A stretch of 64,000 bases of DNA from positions 3,224,001 through 3,288,000 of the forward strand of contig NC_063273.1 in the NCBI RefSeq assembly GCF_910591885.1. The letters run 5' to 3'. The notes under the pieces were generated by a model. It saw only the letters and a program-made list of their open reading frames with translations. It was not told the DNA's origin and did not search any database. This document shows positions 25,219 to 38,725 of this stretch, one piece after another. The stretch's first letter is position 1. Each line of letters starts with the position of its first letter. Position numbers and translations under genes: made by a program. This stretch comes from Bombus terrestris (Eukaryota; Arthropoda; Insecta; Hymenoptera; Apidae).

Positions 25219-28200
25219 TCAACGTGAAAGAATCAGACGACTACCGCGTCCAATTCTCTAGAACCGATCTAGATCGTATTAAGGAAATGTCACGCGAGAT
25301 ATCGTGTGAATTTCCGCTCGAACTTCCGGAGAACTCGAGGAACGACGCGTAACAGACATGTTCGCGCTTCCTCTTCGCAGGTTATACAAGAGCGTACATA
25401 TATGAACGCCATTAAAATCGCGTGGATGCACGAGCGGCGAGATTCGTGCCGGATAATGTAGATTAAGGGCAGATCAGTATTCTTTTCTCCGTTTTCGGGA
25501 GGATTTCGAGGTTTCGCAGGTTCGTTCGCGTACAAGTGACGATTTCTTTTTGTTTTTTTTTTTTTTTTTCATTCGAAAGGAAGCGGAAAACTGGCGAATC
25601 GAGACTAATTTAACACTTTCGTGATCGAAACGCGCGATTTGCCACCAGTCGGGAGCCATTCGCGCATGTTTGTATCTATTGTCTCGGTGTACATAAGTAT
25701 TTCACGAGTTTGACGCAGACAATTGGGTAAGAAATTGATTATTTCGCATTTTGAGAACGTTTGATAGTGTTGTCGGTTGTTCTAATAGAAAAATATTTGA
25801 ATTTTTTAAATTTACATAGTACTCTCTATGAAGAAAGTATTTTAAAAGTATCATTGGTGAATTTATTACAAAGATAAAGTGTTTCTCCGATGTTTTTAAG
25901 AGTACAATGTTGGTGTATATGTTAACTCCGGTCGATGAAAATCACTATTATAACATAGATAGTGTACGAATTAAGCGAAGTTGTAAATTGCTGTAAGTAT
26001 TGTTTCGTCATCTGCTTTCTTTCTTTTGCCTTTTTAGCGTTATTTTTATTCGGATCAGTTTTAATCGATAATGTACCACAGTGTTCTTTTGTATTAATTT
26101 ATTATAATGTTAATTAATTTATTGTTCGAAATAATATGAATAAACGAAGTCTGATTGGAAAATCGTGTTCAAAACTTCAACATAATACCAGCTTTTTAAT
26201 TTTCTTATTTTAACAGGATACACGGTGTAACGTGAACTTTTATTGTCAACGCGTATATGAAATACATTTATATCGTACAAAGATAGTAACGCGATACAAG
26301 TGAAGTACGTGAAAAGTAAGCTTGTAATATTTTTATTATCGTAATATTATTATTATTTTCAATGTTTTCATCCATGCACGTTTTTAGACACGACTGCCGT
26401 TTAATATTGTAGAATTCTGTACATAGCACGTTTACTTTATGTTTATACATTATTTCTTAACGTTAGGATCGTAAATCTCTCATCGATACTAAAGAGTAAC
26501 ATTTACTAATCCAGCAACATTCATTCACTAATATCGTTTAAACTGTCTCGTTACATGTATCGTAATAATAATCCGCTTTAACCAATTACAGCCATACAAT
26601 TGTATTGGCTCCTGACGATGTATCTAATATTCGTTTTCATAAAATAATCGCGAAAGTGTTAATGACGTCGATGAATAATAATCATCCATGATCTTTTCGA
26701 GAAGACTTTCAAATTAATCAATTCATGTGCTTACTATGGTTCGACGAGTATTATGTAAGTAGATCTTTTTAGGAACTCAAAGAATACGGAACTAATCCGA
26801 AAGCTTAAACGACTTATAAAGCAAGTTTCGCAGGACTAATCGTTAGACCGCGGATTTTTATGCATTTATGAGAAATTGAAAGATGTAAAAATACACAGAA
26901 AATATATAAAATATTCAACTAATTCTCCGCTTAGGTTCCATTTTTCTAGTCGTGTTTATAAGATACGAATTTGCATAAATATCCACAGTCTATTAATCAC
27001 AGTCACTTCATATAAATATCCAGACGGCCGAATTTATCTTTACGATTTTAATTCGCATAACTGGCTGGCTATCGTTACATCGTCCAAACTAGTTACACTT
27101 TATTCAAATATTGCTTCTTCGTTAACACATCGTGGATAACGTTGGCCATTAATCGGTTAATCTCTTGCCTTATAATATCGTGTAACACTCGTGATACCGT
27201 TTATGATCGATATTTAACAAAGGCACGTTGTATTTTCCATTCTAATTTTAATTTCATAAATAGATCGACAATTTCATAATTATTGATTAACGCGAACTGA
27301 ACAAAAATAAAATAAATAAATCGTGAGGCAAGGGGTTAAGATTAAATCACGAAAATATGATCATGTCGAAGCGAGTAAATGCTGTTGAAGCTTCGAGCGC
27401 AAACGTTATTCGAAGAAAACCAGGCACAACGATGGCTGAATAAAATCTTAGAGGTTAAAACTGAATGCAATAAGGAAATTGCAGGTATCGTATACCGGCG
27501 ACGTTCAGCTAGAAAATATTTGTCCGTGATAAAACTCGCCAGGTAGTCGCACAGCGTGCATTAGAAAAGTTACGGGAATTTTTCACTGAAATTGCGTCCT
27601 TGAAGAGGAAGGAAGAAAATAGAAAACCGGTGTGGAGACATGATGTATGCATGAATATTTATCCGTTACGAAGTTAATAGAGTAGAGCGGTCGAACGATA
27701 AAAAAGATTTTGAAAAAGGGGCAAGAAAGACTGAAAAGCGGAGAGTAAAATTAAATTTAACGAAGCTTATGGGATCGACGATAATTTATGAAATTACAGT
27801 ACGCGATGTGTTAATGGATTTTATAGCAGAGATTTTAATTTGATCTAAAAGAGAATAGGTGACGTTTGATGGTTTTATTTATTTATTTATTGTAACTGTT
27901 TCTATGTGGAATTATTTATTCTAATTTGTGGAATTTATGATCTATTATTAGTTCTTGTTGAGCATGTTTGCCTGTTCTCTTTGGTTATATAATTATCAAT
28001 GTTGAAGCTTGGAATAATTTTATAAAATTGATAAAGATTCATTGTGAGATAAATTTTTTTCCAGAAAAAAGAAGGATAATATCTCTACTCTAAAGCAACA
28101 GATGTTTAATTATGAGAAATTAAAATCGAAAGTTCCATCATCTTAAAATTTAGCTTACATTTTTTATAAAGAGAAAATGCTGACTTCGAAATGCGAGTTA

Positions 28201-28894
28201 CTTTCTAAAAGATTCTGATCGAGTTTACGTCCCTTTCCTTTTAAAATTCAGATAGAAGATTAATTCTGAACGGATCAGTATTATTCAATTTTATGTGATG
28301 CAAGCATATACTGTGTGGAATCGTAATAAACGACCAAACTGAATCAGGATTAACTCACAAGGATCATTTGTTAACAATGACTAGTATCCATTCATTTCGT
28401 ATACTAAAGAAGCAAATACTAAACAAAAGGATTACAAATTATCAAAACAGTACGATTTTTCTAAATTTCGTAGCAGTTCAAAAATTTTCTTAAAAAATTT
28501 ACAGATTCTCTCGCTTCTTGGTCTTCGATGAGTTAAATAATATTTTTTTCTTTTTCGTCAAGTCAACAAAATTTCATTCCACATTCAACGTAATATTATA
28601 CGATATTCCTGATTCTTAAATGATAATTAGAATTCTATACCGATGTCGTTTCATTTCCACTACCGTGTATGTATCAATAATTTTATCCGCATCGACCAGA
28701 AACCACTTTGTGCTCAGAAATGGCATTTAACGATCGTGCGTTTAAGTTACGTGTTCTTAAATACATGTACAATATTAGACAGACCATATCTTCGATATCA
28801 GACAGCACCATTTCCAATCGTTTCAATGCCTCCAGTCTGGCGCCAGTAGAATTCCCATAATATTCGTACTTAATTTATGTTAGTTTTACGACTT

Positions 28895-28948
28895 GCGTTA
28901 ACAGCTCTGCTTATTCGCTTACGTTAACAGCTCTCTGCTTATTCGCTT
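28895..28948. repeat. 27-bp tandem duplication
   Basis: Two adjacent copies of a CGTTAACAGCTCTGCTTATT unit followed by CGCTT. The second copy carries an extra CT. Confidence 0.75.
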
Positions 28949-30243
28949 GCGTTTTATTGGTTATAGTTACGTATCTCACATTTTTTCCGATATTGTCAAC
29001 GTTCTACGTGTATCATTTTTCATCACTATGACCAGGTTAGTTATCAGCTACTATGTGATTAAATTAATAGGAATATAGAGGAAGAAAAAGATCCATGAAT
29101 AAGACAATTTAACGAAGAATGATAGAATGGTCCTGATTAAATTATTAATACGCTATTTTAACGTATGATTTTCTTCGAATGGCTAGTTAAAATTAAACGA
29201 GTCTTTTTTTAAAAGAAAAATTAAACACTGCATGGGAGATATAGAATTTTTAATTATTCAGAAAAGATTGTTGAAGAACTTTTTATTATTTTATGATAGA
29301 AATTGATTATATTTTTAATACTGTGTATTATTAATATTAAAATTGAACATGTTTTAATTTGTTAACGTTATCTGTGTTATTTAATATTTTTCAAAATGGT
29401 CTAATTTTTATATAAAAAGGATCGTTATTATTTTATGAAGAAATATTTAACGAAAAGCTTATAAAATTCTGTGCAATTTGTCTTTGTAATTTATTTATTA
29501 GAAAACGTGTCTATTTGATATATTGTTTAAATTGTTACGTATTGTCGCCCTCTTCTTTTTGAAGGCTATCATTTTTACTTTACCTACTCGGTTCTTTGTT
29601 CATTAAATTCTGTCCCATGGGACTGATTTTGCGGAATGCAAACTGCTCCGTAGCTACTATCCCCACGAAACAATTAACGTTCCTGACAGGCGCAAAAGTG
29701 TTCCAAGAAAGGGGGAAACGTGGCGACACCCCGCATCATGAAAATACAAGATTGGAATTGCTTTGCGATAATGCCAATTGTCGCTTAAAGGGTGAAACAA
29801 TTTCTCAAATATTCATACAAGGAAACATGATCCTTTGGCATCTCGAACGATCACCATGTTGTTAACATGTCGTTTGTTTTCTGTTATTGTTTAGGAAACA
29901 GGAAATTTTCATTCGTTCGGTACAACTACGAATAATTTTTCGATTATGATATTTAAAATTTCGCGATTCTAATTATATATAATAATTTTACAATAATTAT
30001 ACAATAATTTTATATACATTAATTCTATACAATAATTTTAATCATAGATAATTGTCCAACCGTGTTATTCTTTTATTTATTCGTTGTTCTAAATAAAACT
30101 AGATTTCGTTTCGAAATATAAAATATAAAAAGACATTCTTAACGTTTTAATGTATTAATATAAAATTAATTTTTTCGGGATCAAATGTTTCTTGGTCCGA
30201 GAGAAAATTTTCCTTTTTAAACCAATTATTAATAATAGAAACA

Positions 30244-30316
30244 CATTTTCTATTTTCTATTATTATTTTTCTATTATTATTATTTTCTATTATTATTTTC
30301 TATTTTCTATTTTCAG
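30244..30316. repeat. TTTTCTATTAT-type minisatellite
   Basis: Short tandem units of TTTTCTA and TTATTA alternate over about 70 bp. This region explains the Tyr/Ile/Phe-rich open frame at 30192-30563, which is not considered a gene. Confidence 0.8.
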
Positions 30317-30958
30317 AAATGGTTCAATTAAGAAACGAAGTACATTGTTAACAATTCTTTCATGTTTCCGTAAACTTAAGAAAACACAAGAAAACGTAAC
30401 AGCGCTAAATATGTTTGCAATCAAAAGAATTATTAAATATCGAAACAACGTGAACGTCAGGATCTATATGACACGATATCTCAAAGACAAGAATCTATGT
30501 TATTTGAATCGTTGTAATTTGAAGACAAGAAAACCATCGAATATAAAGATTCCAGCTGGATAATTTCATTCTTGCAGGGTGACGCATGCGATAGTATTAC
30601 AGAATTCGAATGGCAATAAATTTATGCTCATTTCGACATTTACGCGAGCACTTGAGCAATCTCGTATTGGATATTTCTATTCAGCTTTTGTCTTATGTAT
30701 TCTATTCGTCTATTTCGAGGCTACGTGAACCGGAATGGACGTTTTATCCGATGAGACCTGTCTATCGTTGTTAGAAGCAAGGTGTATTCGATAAAATCAT
30801 AGGGTAACGCCGAAACGACAAACAAGTAAAAGATACGCGAACGAGATATTGGTGACACTTAGCTTTAAAGAACAGTGTCTATTACCTGTGAACGGTGAAA
30901 TCGTTTTTAGATGGAAACGCAATTATATGCGATAATATAGTTCCTGTATTATACATAA

Positions 30959-30979
30959 CGTATATATATATATATATAA
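30959..30979. repeat. (TA)n microsatellite
   Basis: An uninterrupted TA dinucleotide run of about nine units. Confidence 0.85.
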
Positions 30980-33059
30980 ATTTAATATAAATTATTCTAT
31001 TAGTAGCTTTAGATTATTCTAACAGTAGTACGTTGTACGAACCAAAAATTGCACGTCACATTAATATCTGTCGTAATTGTTCTTTCGATGTTCATTCAAA
31101 CTAACTCTCGTAACTCATGAGCGTTTAAAAGTCTGCTCGAAAGTTTTGTTCGGGAGATGTTGATTGGAGTACTGGCGACCATCGAAACGAGAGGAAAACA
31201 GTATATTATACGAGAATATATGGTAACGTCGAGCAAGAGACAATCTAAAAAACAACATTATCCAACAGATAATTATCTACATTCGCTGTTTCTCTTTTGA
31301 TCAAGTCGGAGATAACGTAGTAGAAGAGAAAGATAGAAGAAAATTATCAATGAAATTTCGACGCAAATGTTTCACGTGCTTCTCTGAGTTTTTAGGAAAG
31401 AAAATCTTGCATTGGCTTGTTATTACATAATTTCGAGATTTGACTTAGATGTCCTATTTATTTTCGCTAAATATTATCATTATGGAACTTCATTTTCAGT
31501 TAGACGTTTGTAATAAATTCTATGTTTGATTCGTTACTATATAATAACTTATTTAATAACGGACTATCGATTAATATTATAATTCTCGATAAAATTATAA
31601 CGTCGTTAGTATTCATCAAGACTGTGCTTTCAATTAATTTATTGCGATACTTGATTTAAAAATGTTGCCATTTCGCTGCTTCGTGTAAGAAGCTAACGCG
31701 TATAATTAAAATATCTGACATCGTTTCGTAATAATTCTATGCATTAACCGAGATAAAAGATAAATATCATTTACATAAACACAGGCGCAGGTATTTCTAT
31801 ACAATAAATATATAATGGAGGCGGATACCAAGTATAATTTCAAACATGTTTGAGAAAAAATGGCAATTTCATCATATACTTCCTAAACTAGTGACATAAG
31901 TTATGTTATGTTATGTATAATAAATAAATGTTTATATTGGTATCTTTAGTGACGCAATGAAAGTAAATAGAACTTTTAAGAAACGAAACTTTATGAAACA
32001 TGCGGTACAATATCTTAAAGAAAAGCTCAAACAAGGTATAAAGTATTATCTAAATATAATTTTCACTTATATGTATAAAAAAGGAACGGAAAAGTTATTT
32101 TGTAAATGTTTATTTATTTTCGTGTTTAGTTAGGAAGTATATGATATATTTAATGTGTTCATGAAAAAATTAGTTCAAATCACACTCTTCAAAATACAGT
32201 TGACACAAAAATATCATACCACGTTTACGTCGAAACATATAGCGTTAAACTTGTGATATAATACAAACAGAAAATATATCAATAGTTTGATCTTCACTAG
32301 ATAAGAGAGAAAAACAAAGTAATGTCTTTTTCTCTGAGAGAAACAAGGAAAAAAACGGCAAAAAATCAGAATAATTGAGTCTTTCTCTCTCAAAATACGA
32401 AGCTTGGATTCATATTTGAAAATGAATAAAAAGAGAAAAAGGAAGGTGACAAGAAAATTACAGTAGCACGGCTTTTAAAGCACACAACATACGCTTTAAT
32501 TTCTACTAATATCTCCGCGATTATAGCTTGAGTTCAAGAATTGCAATTGTCCATATGATTTTCCACAACACGTGTACGATATATAGCATATCGCATGATT
32601 TACATAAAATCTGTATAATTAATGCAAGACAAACCGACGAATACAATAGATGATAAAGTAGGAAGCTGTTGTAAATTAAATTAAGTGTATCTTAGCTTCC
32701 AAATAATTTAAAAACAATTTTAAAACTTACGAAGTTGTCGCTCAGCGAGACGTAGAAAAATGGAGGAACGCGAAGTCAGGAATGCAGTATGTTTCAAAGA
32801 TAGAACCCATGCACTGCCGTGTACCTAAAATAATCGACAGTAATCACTGTAAAGAGTATATAACATCGAAACTGCAGTCGTGAAGTCTACAGACATAAAC
32901 AGAATAGCCTAATAATCATTGATTAATTCCTTAAGTTTCGAGAATGCTTTATCTAGACGGTAACGAAGTGGTTTTAACTTATAAATAAATGAAACGAGTA
33001 AATAAATGAATTTATATAATGTATACATACTATATGTATTTATGAGAACGATCTATGTA

Positions 33060-33161
33060 TACATGTACCGCGCGTATATGTGTATATAAATATGTGTGTG
33101 TATGCATGTATGCGGATGTATATACATACATATACATATATATATATATATGTGTGTGTAT
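33060..33161. repeat. Compound TG/TA/TACA microsatellite
   Basis: Alternating purine-pyrimidine sequence of GTATAT, TGTGTG, ACATA and TATATA blocks over about 100 bp. Confidence 0.85.
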
Positions 33162-34787
33162 CGGTTAGCAACTACTTTCAAGACTGTCGAACATCATAGG
33201 TGTATAAATGTTTAAATAAATTATTATAACGTGGCAATCATTCTTTCCTGTAATTATTTCTCTATTTCCTCTAGTTCTCCCTCTTTTCTTTTACATTCAT
33301 TAGATGTTTCATAATATGTACATTGATTCATAAATGTAAAGACTATTGGACATAGACGATTTCACAAGTTTTATAAATGATATATTTGAAAAGTTCAAAA
33401 GTTCAGTCTTTTTCAATTTTCATATTTAATGTCCATTCGATATCCTATTTATACTAATTTTGAGAGAAATAGGAAATTTTCTGAAAAACTCTGCTATAAC
33501 TATTTCATACGAAATGAATTTTGAAGTTAATCTATTCGTGTATGTAATTCTATCGGAAAATTGAAAATAATTGATTATTTAGCGAATTTCCGTATGAAAA
33601 CCAAAAGATCAACGATACTACTGAAAAAAATGTAAATAACGTCAAAGATTGCAAAAGTATAATAAAATTATGTGTGCGAGAAAATTCCACTGATGACATG
33701 TTAAGATGGTATCATACCTTTTTTCTCGATAAGAAATAACATTCTGAATTCTTAGACACTTACTCTAAATTTCTGAACATTCGATTCTAATAGGCAGTTT
33801 TGAACGAAGTTTGAAACAAGCGAGATTTAAAGGTTATGTATATACAGAAAATATGACAAACACACCATTATAATGTAAGTCCACTCGTCATTACTTCAAT
33901 CATTCTACTAAGGAGAATGTATTTAATATTTATTTTATATTATTTTATATGTTGTATCTAATAAAACTATATTTTGCATTAATTTATAAAATGACATATT
34001 TTATAAAATTATTACTATCTATATTGCGTATATTTACTATCTATACCATCTATTTACTAAGCGTATATATTCATATATGACGTGCTATATACAAAAATTC
34101 ATTATTAATTTATTATTATATTACATCATGCATACAACATCCATTTTTGTATCATAGATAGGAAGTGATAATGAATGTACGATTATTTGAAGTAAAAAGA
34201 ATTAAATTTATGTTATGTGGATAATTTATTCCACTCTGTACAACATAACCATTTCTGCTGATATACTAAAAGATTTGTTCGTATCTGTTGATTTCATTTA
34301 TTGAAGAGAGTATAACTTTTAAACTTACCATTTCATATTGCAAGCAGCCTACTTCTTTTCGAAGTTGATAATTAATTTCACACGACGTTAAATTTACATT
34401 GAATCTCGTTTGTATTTTACGTAAGTAAATTTCTATCGTCATTTCAAATTTTCAAACGTTCGAGAACCGTTACTATTATATTTTGCTCACTTGACACGGA
34501 GGCAGCACTTATCGTTTCGATTACGTGGACATCTGGTAGACAATACTACACCTTCTTGAACTGCTTAGTATGGATTTCAAAGGTTATGTTCATTAGTATA
34601 GTTTGTAAACAGTCGTAAAGATTACTGTACCGAAAAAATTAAATACTCATTGACAATGGAAACGGGTCAAATAAAATGATACATGTTTTATTTTATGATT
34701 AAAAATTTGATTATTGCATATTGCTATTGCATATAAAAAGCAGTAATAAATTTTATACGAATTCATGTGATACGAAATTTTATCAAA

Positions 34788-35988
34788 ATGTATTTAAAAT
34801 TTGTGATTACTTTTTGCATTTTTCATTTAACTTATGCATGGGAGGTTCGTATTCTAATCTAATTTTATAATATTTTCTAAAGTGTCATTGTCGAAATGCG
34901 AAAACTTAACCTTTACAGATACCGGACAACTTCGCTAAGACGGGACATTCAAATAACTGGGCAGTATTAGTCGATACTTCAAGATTTTGGTTTAATTATC
35001 GACATGTAGCAAACGTGTTATCTATTTATAGGAGCGTTAAACGCTTGGGCATACCAGATTCTCAAATTATTTTGATGATAGCAGACGACATGGCATGCAA
35101 TCCACGGAATCCTAGTCCAGCTACTGTCTTTAATAATATTAAGCAACATATTAATGTTTACGGAGACGATGTAGAAGTAGATTACAGAGGTTATGAAGTT
35201 ACTGTAGAAAATTTCGTGAGACTGTTAACCGGGCGGTTAGCGCCAGAAACACCAAGATCCAAGAAACTGTTAACGGACGAAGGATCTAATATTTTGATTT
35301 ATCTTACTGGTCATGGTGGAAATGGATTCTTGAAATTCCAAGATTCCGAAGAAATTACTAGTAAAGAACTTGCAGATGCATTGGAGCAAATGTGGCAGAA
35401 AAGAAGATACCATGAAATTTTGTTCATCGTTGATACTTGCCAAGCAAGTTCAATGTATGAGAAGTTTTATTCTCCAAATATTCTAGCAGTTGCTTCTAGT
35501 TTAGTGGGAGAAGATTCACTTTCTGTGAGTAATTGAAGTTATTTTGTAATTATTAATATGGTAGCTGAATATTATTAATATCTTCCATCTTTTTACAGCA
35601 TCACTTGGATCCTGCCATTGGTGTTTACATTATAGATAGATACACATATTATGCATTGGATTTTCTGGAGAAAGTAGAACCTTTTAGTACCAAAACTTTG
35701 GGAGAATTTGTAAGTTATATATTATATAAAAAGTAATTTTTACTGCACGAATAAACTAACTTATCTTTATCTTTCTAGCTCAGAGTTTGTCCCAAGTATT
35801 ATTGTTTGTCAACAGTTGGAGTAAGAAGAGATTTATTTAGAAGGGATCCTGATAAAGTACCAGTTACAGATTTCTTTGGATCCTTAAGGCCTATAGAATT
35901 AACCACAAATATAATGAACGTTTTACCCGTGAAAACAAATAAAACGAAAGCTATCGAGCTAGAAAGGAAGTATTCTTACGTCGCATAA
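34788..35988 (+). CDS. PIGK: GPI-anchor transamidase catalytic subunit (PIG-K/GPI8)
   Basis: Cysteine protease (C13 legumain-like) of the ER GPI transamidase. It cleaves the C-terminal signal of precursor proteins and attaches the GPI anchor. Four exons join in frame, all phase 0: 34788-34844, 34919-35524, 35599-35709 and 35779-35988, giving 327 aa. The ATG has a good context (CAAAATG) and opens a signal peptide (YLKFVITFCIFHLTYA). The family hallmark NNWAVLVDTSRFWFNYRHVA follows. The catalytic dyad is visible: His151 in LTGHGGNGF and Cys193 in IVDTCQASS. The GEDSLS, RDP and TDFFGS motifs are present. Introns are about 70 bp with GTTCGT (weak), GTGAGT and GTAAGT donors. The C terminus stops at KYSYVA, without the transmembrane helix known from vertebrate PIG-K. 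The gene appears complete; neighbours are unrelated. Confidence 0.95.
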
Positions 35989-36077
35989 TTTCCAGACGTA
36001 TCGAAATTTACGTGATTAATAGAAATAAATACGAATTTCTTCAAAAAATGACGTTTGCTTTCTAAATATTTAAGTAA

Positions 36078-36118
36078 AATAAAGAAAAACGTAAAATAAA
36101 ATATGTAATATTAATAAA
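36078..36118 (+). promoter_or_regulatory. PIGK polyadenylation signals
   Basis: Three AATAAA hexamers at 36078-36083, 36095-36100 and 36113-36118 lie 90-130 bp after the PIGK stop, a normal distance for a short 3' UTR. Confidence 0.6.
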
Positions 36119-38140
36119 AGAACGTATTTCCTGATATGCTTTGACTCATTTTTGCATCACTATCGCAAGCATATTGAGCAAATCTTATATATCATACATT
36201 TATATTATACTTTATAACTATATTCTTATAGTCTTAGAAGGATTAAACAAGGTACGTGATTCTGAAAAAAGTCAATAAAGTCCATGAGGGATAGCAGATA
36301 CTAAGCGTACCATACTGCTATTATATCAATTTCAGAGTAAGATTTAAAATAACTCTCCTTGAAAAGTATTTAATAACTCCAAAATTTGCGAGTATTACTA
36401 CATTTTACATATTTAAATTACTTTTATGTACTATGGACATGATAAATGGAAATCTGTGTAATTATATACTTCAACTATATAGAAGTCGCACATATGTACA
36501 TATGTATGTATAAATGTGGTACCAGCGCTGTCAACGGCAGTTAGCAGAAGGTGCTTGATAGCATCGTACGAGAACTTTAATCGATCTAAGTGTATATAAA
36601 AGCATTTGGAACATCGTTAAAATCTTTCAACTATTGCGATTTTTTTTTAAAGTTAGTATTTTCGTTCTATTTACTGTTACATTTGGTAATAAAAGTAAAA
36701 AATTTCAAAATTTATGCCGAAGATAAATAAATTTGATTTTTATATCTTTTTATTCATAATTTTGTATGTAAACTTCGATTGTTTGTTTTTTCTCCGTTTT
36801 ACGTAAATCGTTAATATAATAAGATGCACCCAGAATCAAAAGAACGTAAGTGACATTTGTTTGATATCTAGTAAACCGCATTTAAAAGTTATGAGTGTTA
36901 GAAAATATAATGTATCTGTGAAAATTAAATTATATTTATTGCTTGACGTATATTAAATATTATATACGCAAATTTTCAATGAATTCTGTTTTTCAGTTTA
37001 TGAATTATCAAATATGAAGAAAACAACTTTATTGCACATTTATCCTTTCGACATCAACAATATTTTGACAAAAAGAGGTGAAACATGAAACGAAGTATTC
37101 TAAAAATACATTTATTGTAAATACAAATAAAATAGTTTTAAGTATTATACGTATATTAAGTTTATCCTTACGATCGTCTCGTACTCGACAACCCATCTCG
37201 ACAAGAAATAGTCCATAACATTCTATTGATTCTAAGTGCCTTATATATATTATCGTAATATTTTGTTTATTCCTTTAATTTTTCATGTGCAGATATTTAG
37301 CTGTTAATTAATTATTTCCTTTAATAAATCTCCTATGAATAGTGTTTTGAATATAATCTTTCTTTATGTAATATCACAGAACGTTTCAGTGTGTGTTTCA
37401 GCACAATAAAATGTATGTGTTTTTCCTAATAATTTTTCGGAATCAGGTACACCTCATCGACTTTATTGACCTTGAAACATGTCGTCAAGATCATAATTCT
37501 TAATAACTCTTCTCTATACACGCTACCGCCGCTCGTCTTAGTTTCCAAAATATTCACAATGAATTTCAACAGAATTTAGATTACATTTTCTATTCTGAAG
37601 TAGGCGGCCCGATTTTTATATGGACCAACCCAAATTTAACTCATCGATGCTAATTATCTTTAATATAACTGAAAAAAATAAATCCTTGAGTTATAATAGG
37701 TTGAGCTAAATCAACGTTTGGCCGCTTCGTGAAGGTCGGTAACGCAAGACTTAATTATTATTTCATTCGATTTTGAGATAAAATACCATCTATTATTATT
37801 AATATACATTACCGTAAATACTTCTGTACATGACTCAGAGACTAAGAGCATACGGGTTTTATCATTAACTACGTTGTACAAGAGGGGCATGTATATATTT
37901 TGTATACATTATTTTGATCGAATGAAGGTCAAAATAGAGTGCAGCTATATATTAATAGATCCAGATATTTATATCCATATATTAATAGATTCATTGAAAA
38001 TTATTTCACGCTGACATCGCCGACCGCCTGGTCGGATACTAATTTAGCCTAACTCATAACGCATTAATTTCTCTTTTTCATTAATGCAATATTAAAAATA
38101 GTTATCTCTTGCATCAATGAGTTAAGTTTACGTTGGCCAC
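36119..38140. other. Intergenic region
   Basis: AT-rich DNA between PIGK and the chitin-binding gene. I see no open frame of note and no RNA gene. A TATATTAATAGAT motif is repeated at about 32-bp spacing near 37947-37990. Confidence 0.65.
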
Positions 38141-38168
38141 TATAAAAATGCGGCCACTTACTTCAGTA
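38141..38168 (+). promoter_or_regulatory. TATA box and initiator
   Basis: TATAAAAA at 38141-38148 is followed by an arthropod-type initiator TTCAGT at 38162-38167. The A of the initiator is about 24 bp from the start of the TATA box, a little shorter than usual. It lies upstream of the small chitin-binding gene, on the same strand. Confidence 0.5.
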
Positions 38169-38377
38169 TAGAGTATAATCTAAATTCTATTGAAGCTTTT
38201 TCTGAATATTTAGGAAACTAAGGTCGAGTGGTGGTGGTAGCACGTACAGGGAGCAGTTGTTCAGAATGACGACCTTAACAGCATACTTCAAGGTCATAGA
38301 AATCGACGAGGTGCACCTGTTTTATTATATCTACAAAGTTATGAATTTACTATATGCATACTTATTTTTGTTTTTAG

Positions 38378-38725
38378 ATGTATTTCTTGAGGACGTTGAT
38401 ACTAATCATCGCAGTCTTCACATTATCATTCGCGTTTAAGTTAAATGGAAAATATATAGGAGTTTATGATATGAAGAACGTATTAAACCACAGCAGACAA
38501 CAATCACCTAAAGATCCTGCAATTAATTCTTTCCCAACCGAACCAGTCCCTCCACTGATTCCAATTTGCGTGAAAGAAGGATATTTCAGAGATCCTTTCA
38601 ATTGCAAGAAAGTTTACTATTGTACACATTCGAAAGCAGTTCCAAAGGCTTTCTATTGTAAGGATGACTTAGTATTTAACATCTATACTAATTGGTGTGA
38701 TTATCCACAAAATGTGATCTGTTGA
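38378..38725 (+). CDS. Secreted chitin-binding type-2 (peritrophin-A) protein
   Basis: A 115-aa protein with an N-terminal signal sequence (YFLRTLILIIAVFTLSFA, cleavage probably after FA) and one CBM14/peritrophin-A domain. Six cysteines fall at 64, 76, 82, 94, 107 and 115 with spacing 11-5-11-12-7, and the aromatic residues fit the fold (EGYFRDPFNC, KKVYYC, FYC, FN). Such proteins bind chitin in the peritrophic matrix, cuticle or trachea; with one domain this one may be a small matrix or cuticle component. The ATG sits directly after a TTTTTAG acceptor-like sequence. An upstream ATG at 38266 with a weak donor (AAG/GTCATA, end 38292) could splice in phase and add nine residues (MTTLTAYFK). 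The domain is intact, and the gene ends with TGA. Confidence 0.85.
   Translation: MYFLRTLILIIAVFTLSFAFKLNGKYIGVYDMKNVLNHSRQQSPKDPAINSFPTEPVPPLIPICVKEGYFRDPFNCKKVYYCTHSKAVPKAFYCKDDLVFNIYTNWCDYPQNVIC

Larger units (their letters stand above)
24911..26165 (+). other. Putative Fs 3' UTR
   Basis: The sequence after the Fs stop is GC-richer than the surrounding DNA up to about 25.7 kb, then AT-rich. It contains AATAAA hexamers at 25194-25199, 25211-25216 and 26139-26144, any of which could serve for polyadenylation. Open frames in it are Arg-rich shadows. The end is an estimate from the last of these signals. Confidence 0.4.
26166..34787. other. Intergenic AT-rich region
   Basis: No gene is supported. 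Open frames of 60-123 codons (for example at 26876, 28643, 29596 and 30192) are AT-rich, lack domains and have no convincing start context or splice partners. The stretch contains simple repeats and a short tandem duplication, listed separately. The PIG-K promoter presumably lies in its right end, but no TATA box is clear. Confidence 0.65.

Noticed and set aside
29596..29865. 89-codon frame with several Cys
   Set aside because: Non-ATG nominal start, no domain, no exon boundaries; probably chance.
32376..32395. Pyrimidine-rich GAGTCTTTCTCTCTC segment resembling insect miR-14
   Set aside because: It differs in the seed region from what I remember of miR-14, and no hairpin partner was evident.
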